A stretch of DNA of 64,000 nucleotides from positions 62,001 to 126,000 of the forward strand of contig CAKTEE010000006.1 in NCBI GenBank assembly GCA_934546985.1. The letters are read 5' to 3'. Made by a program: the position numbers and the translations under genes. Positions 59,944 through 64,000 of the stretch are shown one piece after another (positions within the stretch are counted from its first letter, which is position 1; every line of letters starts with the position of its first letter). The stretch is from an uncultured Eubacteriales bacterium (GTDB lineage Bacteria > Bacillota > Clostridia > Oscillospirales > Acutalibacteraceae). Below the pieces are notes generated by a model. It was not told the origin of the DNA and ran no database searches. It saw only the letters and a program-made list of their open reading frames with translations.

Positions 59944-60130
59944 CTATACGTTTTTATTGACCGACATATAGCGCAACGGTATTGTCAGTGTGACAAATTG
60001 TAAGTTTTTAACCAAAGAAAATAAGATCACTTAAGACTCGACTGCTTTTTCATAACATCCGGGAGCACGCAAAATCAAGAAATAGCATCTGCTTTTTGAT
60101 AGAATGTAATCACAGAAAGGGAGTGAACAA

Positions 60131-61012
60131 ATGAATTGGATACAAGGCGTCCAAAGAGCGATTGACTATGTAGAAATGAATATAACGGAAGAACTTGATT
60201 TTGAAGAAGTGGCAAAGCAAGCCTACTCGTCCTCTTTTCATTTTCAAAGAGTATTCAGTATTTTGTGTGGTTTTTCGCTTGGAGATTATATCCGTATGCG
60301 CAGACTTTCCCTTGCAGGAGAAGAACTGTCAAAGGGAAACGCAAAAATTATTGAGATTACGATGAAATACGGATACGATACACCGGAGAGCTTTTCTCGT
60401 GCCTTCACCCGATTCCACGGTATTGCGCCAAGTGAAGCAAAACACAGCGGCAATGTTAGGCTCTTTACTCCGTTGTCTGTAAAACTAACCTTAACAGGAG
60501 GCAGTAAGATGGATTACAGAATTGAAAAAAGAGAAGCATTTCAGGTCGTTTGTAAACGCAAAAGAGTCGGCAAACCGCAGTCAGCCGATGCAACGGCGGA
60601 TATTTCCGCAATGTGGCAGGAGTATGGTAAAGACGGAACGATAGACAGATTGATTGCTTGTATGCCGGAAAATCCGGTTATGAAGGGCTTGCTCGGCATC
60701 TGCTTTTCGTCCGAACTTGATGCAAAACAGTTCCCATATGGCATCGGTGTCGAGTACGATGGCAGAAAAGTCGATGATGATTTAGAGATTGTTGCCATTC
60801 CGGCAAACACCTATGCAGTATTCGCAAGCAAAGGTAAAATGCCTGACGCGTTTATTGAAACCTATCGTAGAATCGTTACGGAATTCTTCCCGCAAAGCAC
60901 GCAGTACGAATATGCTGAGAATGTTGAGTTTGAGGTCTATTTTTCCGAAAACACTTCAGATCCAAATTATCAGTGCGAAATCTGGATTGCAGTGAAAGAA
61001 AAAACGGTGTAA
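60131..61012 (+). CDS. AraC-family regulator with GyrI-like effector domain
   Basis: 293 residues. Two helix-turn-helix motifs at the N-terminus (DFEEVAKQAYSSSFHFQRVF and IIEITMKYGYDTPESFSRAF), then a GyrI-like/SOUL-type small-molecule-binding domain (MDYRIEKREAFQVVCKRKRV ... EFFPQSTQYEYAENVEFEVY). This order, with the DNA-binding part first, is typical of the Rob/BmrR-like regulators that sense drugs or metabolites. AAGGGAG lies before the ATG. Stands alone; regulon unknown. Confidence 0.92.
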   Translation: MNWIQGVQRAIDYVEMNITEELDFEEVAKQAYSSSFHFQRVFSILCGFSLGDYIRMRRLSLAGEELSKGNAKIIEITMKYGYDTPESFSRAFTRFHGIAPSEAKHSGNVRLFTPLSVKLTLTGGSKMDYRIEKREAFQVVCKRKRVGKPQSADATADISAMWQEYGKDGTIDRLIACMPENPVMKGLLGICFSSELDAKQFPYGIGVEYDGRKVDDDLEIVAIPANTYAVFASKGKMPDAFIETYRRIVTEFFPQSTQYEYAENVEFEVYFSENTSDPNYQCEIWIAVKEKTV

Positions 61013-61189
61013 CGGAATCGAAAACAACAGGATAGTTGCTCTGTGCGTGTAGAATTTTAGTCGGCAAATTTCAAAAATTAGCGATGTGCTCCTGCCTTTC
61101 TGCAGGGGCACAAATAAAGCCGAGAGGTGCTTTTTTCGTAGGGGACATCGTACTCGGCTTTCTATCAAAATTAGCGTTCTTTATACAAT
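61013..61189. other. Structured non-coding stretch with nested hairpins
   Basis: Hairpin 61086-61111 (10-bp arms GTGCTCCTGC/GCAGGGGCAC, one G-U), hairpin 61116-61161 (AAAGCCGAG/CTCGGCTTT closing 28 bases), all between two direct repeats TCAAAAATTAGCG (61071) and TCAAAATTAGCG (61165). No gene and no known RNA family recognised. The remaining 61226-61441 holds nothing I can support. Confidence 0.45.
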
Positions 61190-61229
61190 AAATCAAGCCC
61201 TCCGGTTTCGCGGAGGGCTTGATTTATGT
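61190..61229. terminator. Strong hairpin, probable terminator
   Basis: 15-bp perfect stem AAATCAAGCCCTCCG/CGGAGGGCTTGATTT with loop GTTTCG, between the convergent AraC-type and DUF2935 genes. T-runs are short, so direction is unclear. Confidence 0.65.
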
Positions 61230-61441
61230 TAGCAAACATCTAAAAGGCATACTAAATATTAGCTTTTGCTATCTTTGAAAAAGCTATATTAAAATAAACA
61301 ATAAAATCCAAACCTTTTTCAATAAGCAATAATCTCCAATGAACGTGAGAAGAAGTGAGGGTATGGTTTTATTGAAAAAAATCGGAACAAGCGAAACACA
61401 GTTTGCTTCGATGTACCCAGTCTGACGAAAATTGAATCCAC

Positions 61442-62338
61442 TTAATCTTTCAATAGACGGATATAATGATTCGCTTCCCGTAGAACATGATCTGCCAGCA
61501 GAGGCAAAATAACTGAACGAATCTTGCATTCCTGAATACCTTTTGTTCCAGCCGCTTTAAAATCTCTGAGTTTAACGGTTTTTTCAAGCGAATTTGCCGT
61601 CAAGGCTTGATCTTGAGCGCTGTTGCACTGCTGCAACAGCTCTGCAAAATCTTTAGCAGATTCGTCTGCCGAACCGATCAATTCAGTTTCACATGGATCG
61701 AGAAGACCTCGTATAAATAGTGCATGCTCCATCATGATTTGATTCCAGAAGCACTCGATTTCCAGCATAGACTGGCAGTTTAATTCCCCTTCTTTTTCAA
61801 GCATGTGCAGATATTTGCGGTAAAGCTTTGCTTCTCGTATAATATGCTCGATCAATAAAGGATAATTCATGGTGAACATTTGACAGTTTAGTACATTTTT
61901 CAAAATGTTTTCCTTGAAGCAGATTAGTCCGTCCAAAAGCCGGATTGCTTTTTCGTTGAGTTTACGTACGGTACAGACCTTTTGGGAATGGTTGCTGCCA
62001 CAGTAATCGCAATCGCCGCAAAGGTGTAACTCTCTATTGGTGATTTTTCTGTCGATTGTAATACCGGTAAAGTATTCCGTCTGCTTTTCCGCCAAAACTG
62101 TAAATTCAGTTACCACCTCGCCGGAATTTAAAACATCGGACGATATGACACCATTACTGAGAGCCACGGTTTCGCACAAAAGCTTTTCAAATTCATTTTT
62201 ATAAATTTCTGCCTGTTTTGAAAAAGCTGTATTAGCAGGCGTAAAGCCTGCCCTTAAAAATAGAGCATGCTCTTTCATGATACGCCCGAAGAAAAGATGC
62301 AGCTCAAGAGATTTTGCTATATAATGATCATTACACAT
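61442..62338 (-). CDS. DUF2935 protein
   Basis: 298 residues in two similar helical halves, each opening with a four-helix segment: ELHLFFGRIMKEHALFLRAG near residue 12 and LEIECFWNQIMMEHALFIRG near 192; each half also has HIIREAKLY or HVLREANHY. The conserved His and Glu residues suggest a di-metal, ferritin-like fold. A CGDCDYC motif (about 130) adds a possible metal-binding insert. Function unknown. ATG at 62338 follows GGGAGG. No operon partner. Confidence 0.88.
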   Translation of the reverse strand: MCNDHYIAKSLELHLFFGRIMKEHALFLRAGFTPANTAFSKQAEIYKNEFEKLLCETVALSNGVISSDVLNSGEVVTEFTVLAEKQTEYFTGITIDRKITNRELHLCGDCDYCGSNHSQKVCTVRKLNEKAIRLLDGLICFKENILKNVLNCQMFTMNYPLLIEHIIREAKLYRKYLHMLEKEGELNCQSMLEIECFWNQIMMEHALFIRGLLDPCETELIGSADESAKDFAELLQQCNSAQDQALTANSLEKTVKLRDFKAAGTKGIQECKIRSVILPLLADHVLREANHYIRLLKD

Positions 62339-62540
62339 AGTTTCCTCCCAAAAATAATATCGGTACACTATATGTGAAATGTGATTTATTGTGCAAAGAC
62401 AGTTGTTTCTACAATTCCATGAGTTTTTATCTCTTTTCTCAAGATAAAATAAGGATAAGAAAATATGCTAAGGGATTTGTAAAGCTTCATCCTAATTTTG
62501 TGTTTTTAGATTTGTGATATTTCGGTTTCAAGTTCAAATA

Positions 62541-62622
62541 ATAAAAAGAAAAAACGGCCTTAAAACGCCGCAAAAACACCATTGAATGAAACCGGTAAGG
62601 GTTTAGAAATCAATGGTGTTTC
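62541..62622 (-). terminator. Double hairpin and T-rich tail downstream of the CMD-cupin gene
   Basis: Minus strand: stem AAACACCATTGA/TCAATGGTGTTT (62621-62574, 24-base loop), then a small CGGC/GCCG hairpin followed by TTTTTTCTTTTT. The second hairpin plus T-run looks like the actual terminator; the large one may be a leader of it or an att-like dyad. Confidence 0.55.
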
Positions 62623-62653
62623 CATATGTGAAGCGACTGCAAAAAACATATTT

Positions 62654-62758
62654 TCAATTTTGGATTAGAGATCTGAACTTATACTCCCCACAAAAGATTG
62701 TGCGATTTCCCATCTCTGCAAAAGCTTTTATACCAAAGGTTTTATTTTGTTTTTCCAT
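62654..62758 (-). CDS. Possible 34-residue small protein after the CMD-cupin gene
   Basis: Starts MEKQNKTFGIKAFAEMGNRT, ATG with AAAGGTG about 8 bp upstream, 35 bp after the CMD-cupin gene stop and before the double-hairpin terminator. No hydrophobic segment and no family recognised. It may be a real small gene or the first part of a decayed one. Confidence 0.3.
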   Translation of the reverse strand: MEKQNKTFGIKAFAEMGNRTIFCGEYKFRSLIQN

Positions 62759-62793
62759 CTACTGCACCTTTAAATGTAAAGGCCTTAATAATA

Positions 62794-63546
62794 TTATGAT
62801 TCCTCTGTATGTAATTTATCGTAATCCTCATCCGAAACCGCTTCCAGCCATTCATTTGAGATTTGCTTACCCGGGCACTCCACCGCTAAATGGCTGAACC
62901 AACTGTTTTTCTTTGCCCCGTGCCAGTGCTTTACCCCTGCTGAAATTGTCACGATGTCGCCTGATTTTAAACTTTGCGCTTCCTGCCCTTCCTCCTGATA
63001 CCAACCTTCGCCGTCAACACAAACAAGAATCTGTCCGCCGCCCTGCACCGCATGATGGATATGCCAGTTGTTTCGGCAACCCGGTTCAAAGGTTACGTTT
63101 GCGATAAATATCGTTTCCTTTGGATTAGTCAGCGGCTTCAAATAACTGTTCCCAACAAAATACTGTGCAAATGCAGTGTTTAATTCACCCTGCCCAAAGA
63201 ATCCTCCGTGTTCTTCACATACATCGTCACCCACATAAACTTCCTTTGCCATACGGAACGCCGCCCATGCATTCGGCCAGCCTGCATAAAATGCAAGGTG
63301 CGTTAAAATCTCCGCCATTTCCGTTTTCGACACACCGTTTTTACGGGCAGTTGACAGATGATAAACAAGCGAACTATCTACAATACCTTTGCTGATAAGC
63401 GCAGTAATCGTCACAATTGAACGCATTTTCAAAGACAGTTCATTCTCTCTTGACCATACTTCTCCGAACAGCACATCATCATTTAACTGTGCAAATTTTG
63501 GAGCAAAACCATTCAAAGCATCTCTGCCTGCTGTTTGCTTTATCAC
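62794..63546 (-). CDS. Carboxymuconolactone decarboxylase-like and cupin fusion protein
   Basis: 250 residues. N-terminal AhpD/CMD-like domain (FGEVWSRENELSLKMRSIVT, ALISKGIVDSSLVYHLSTA; the usual CxxC pair is absent, so peroxidase activity is unlikely) joined to a cupin (CRNNWHIHHAVQGGGQILVC, metal-binding His pair; later VKHWHG). Such fusions are often annotated as carboxymuconolactone decarboxylases but their reaction is unknown. GTG at 63546 lies 7 bp behind GGAGGGT; an ATG at 63561 overlaps it. Follows the cyclophilin-like gene by 20 bp, so cotranscribed. Confidence 0.85.
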   Translation of the reverse strand: MIKQTAGRDALNGFAPKFAQLNDDVLFGEVWSRENELSLKMRSIVTITALISKGIVDSSLVYHLSTARKNGVSKTEMAEILTHLAFYAGWPNAWAAFRMAKEVYVGDDVCEEHGGFFGQGELNTAFAQYFVGNSYLKPLTNPKETIFIANVTFEPGCRNNWHIHHAVQGGGQILVCVDGEGWYQEEGQEAQSLKSGDIVTISAGVKHWHGAKKNSWFSHLAVECPGKQISNEWLEAVSDEDYDKLHTEES

Positions 63547-63566
63547 TTTCTTACCCTCCATATAAA

Positions 63567-64000
63567 CTATTCGTTTTTTGAAAATGTTACAGTAACATTT
63601 TCGTCACCAAGTCTTTCTTTCAGTTCATTCCGAGACAACCCTTGTACTTTCCCAAGCTTAGTAAAACTCCATGTATTCGTATCATAATAAATTGCGACCG
63701 AATTTCCCTGATATAAAATGACATCTCCCGGCTGGGTTGTGATAGTCTTATCGTTTGCCGGCAGAACCACACCGAGATTTCCAACTTTTTCAAAGCTGCC
63801 ATAATCGTGCATTTCTATGGTAATATCCCCCTTTGAAAGCAAGTCAGCAAATGCCTCTGCGGAAGAATTATCTGCAAGCAGGATTGCCATGCTGCTGCCG
63901 GCAATATGTGCATAAATTGTTTTTTCCACTCTGCTTCTTTGGGATGTATTTATATTTGTTTGAAAGATATCTGCTGACGGAACTCCCGGTTTACTTGCGC
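63567..64000 (-). CDS. Cyclophilin-like fold protein, N-terminus beyond window
   Basis: At least 144 residues; the frame stays open to the window edge, so the usual-looking GTG at 63929 is probably internal and the true start lies outside. The C-terminal ~115 residues (IYAHIAGSSMAILLADNSSA, IEMHDYGSFEKVGNLGVVLP, GDVILYQGNSVAIYYD) match the cyclophilin-like (DUF-type) family of small cupin-associated proteins. The upstream in-frame part (ASKPGVPSADIFQTNINTS) is Ser/Thr-rich, as in a linker after a lipoprotein signal or another domain. Role unknown; operon with CMD-cupin gene, suggesting redox or stress chemistry. Confidence 0.75.
   Translation of the reverse strand, partial: ASKPGVPSADIFQTNINTSQRSRVEKTIYAHIAGSSMAILLADNSSAEAFADLLSKGDITIEMHDYGSFEKVGNLGVVLPANDKTITTQPGDVILYQGNSVAIYYDTNTWSFTKLGKVQGLSRNELKERLGDENVTVTFSKNE

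Noticed and set aside
62613..62897. 94-codon plus-strand frame near the CMD-cupin gene
   Set aside because: It runs antisense into the end of the CMD-cupin gene and through the terminator dyad, and has no start signals.

Overview
The window looks like chromosome from an anaerobic, endospore-forming, moderately AT-rich Firmicute of the Clostridia (an Oscillospiraceae/Ruminococcaceae-like organism is my inference). Support: sporulation genes throughout (spoVG, dpaAB, spmAB, gerW/ytfJ, a DacF-type carboxypeptidase, splB); strictly anaerobic enzymes (class III ribonucleotide reductase NrdD, a giant 2-hydroxyacyl-CoA dehydratase activase-type protein); the NADH sensor Rex; and many TTG/GTG starts placed behind strong GGAGG-type ribosome binding sites.

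Layout. 1-2.5 kb: end of aconitase, isocitrate dehydrogenase and rex, closed by a bidirectional terminator. 2.6-3.7 kb: membrane-anchored M23 peptidase. 3.8-6.75 kb: a small accessory island bounded by a 38-bp direct repeat (36/38 identical), holding tnpV, two unfamiliar small genes (one DUF4304-like) and the broken 3' end of a surface-protein gene. 6.9-12.5 kb: ABC exporter, cardiolipin synthase, a DUF5050-like lipoprotein, spoVG; murC diverges. 14.1-14.8 kb: very AT-rich gap ending in a terminator that belongs to no visible gene. 14.8-18.4 kb: GH19 chitinase and dipicolinate synthase dpaAB. 18.5-23.1 kb: two tandem secreted leucine-rich-repeat (LRR) proteins sharing a copper-amine-oxidase-N-like tail; the fragment at 5.2-5.8 kb is a third, broken family member. 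24.2-27.5 kb: three carboxyltransferase/biotin-carrier genes resembling the parts of a transcarboxylase. 27.6-39.2 kb: a long minus-strand run (rluB, dacF, gerW, scpAB, M50 protease, prmC, DUF1385, a two-component system and a lipoprotein). 39.4-44.9 kb: nrdD with a promoter carrying NrdR boxes, splB, trxB, uppP. 45.2-51.1 kb: KtrBA potassium uptake, a DUF368 (PopT-type) transporter, an unusual MurE-like ligase and a FemAB transferase. 51.2-59.5 kb: the 1432-residue activase protein, an AbrB-type regulator, spmAB and a second two-component system. 59.7-64 kb: two serine tRNAs, an AraC/GyrI-type regulator, a DUF2935 protein, a CMD-cupin fusion and a cyclophilin-like protein that runs off the window.

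How it fits together: most genes serve the cell envelope and spore (MurC, MurE-like, FemAB, UppP, PopT-type, DacF, M23, SpmAB, DpaAB) or anaerobic central metabolism and redox (aconitase, IDH, Rex, NrdD, TrxB, carboxyltransferases). The parts most worth a second look are the repeat-bounded island, the expanding LRR surface-protein family, the transcarboxylase-like trio, the NrdR-box promoter, the MurE-like/FemAB pair and several structured non-coding stretches. No complete transposon, prophage or CRISPR array is present, and I did not find a convincing wholly new multi-gene system.
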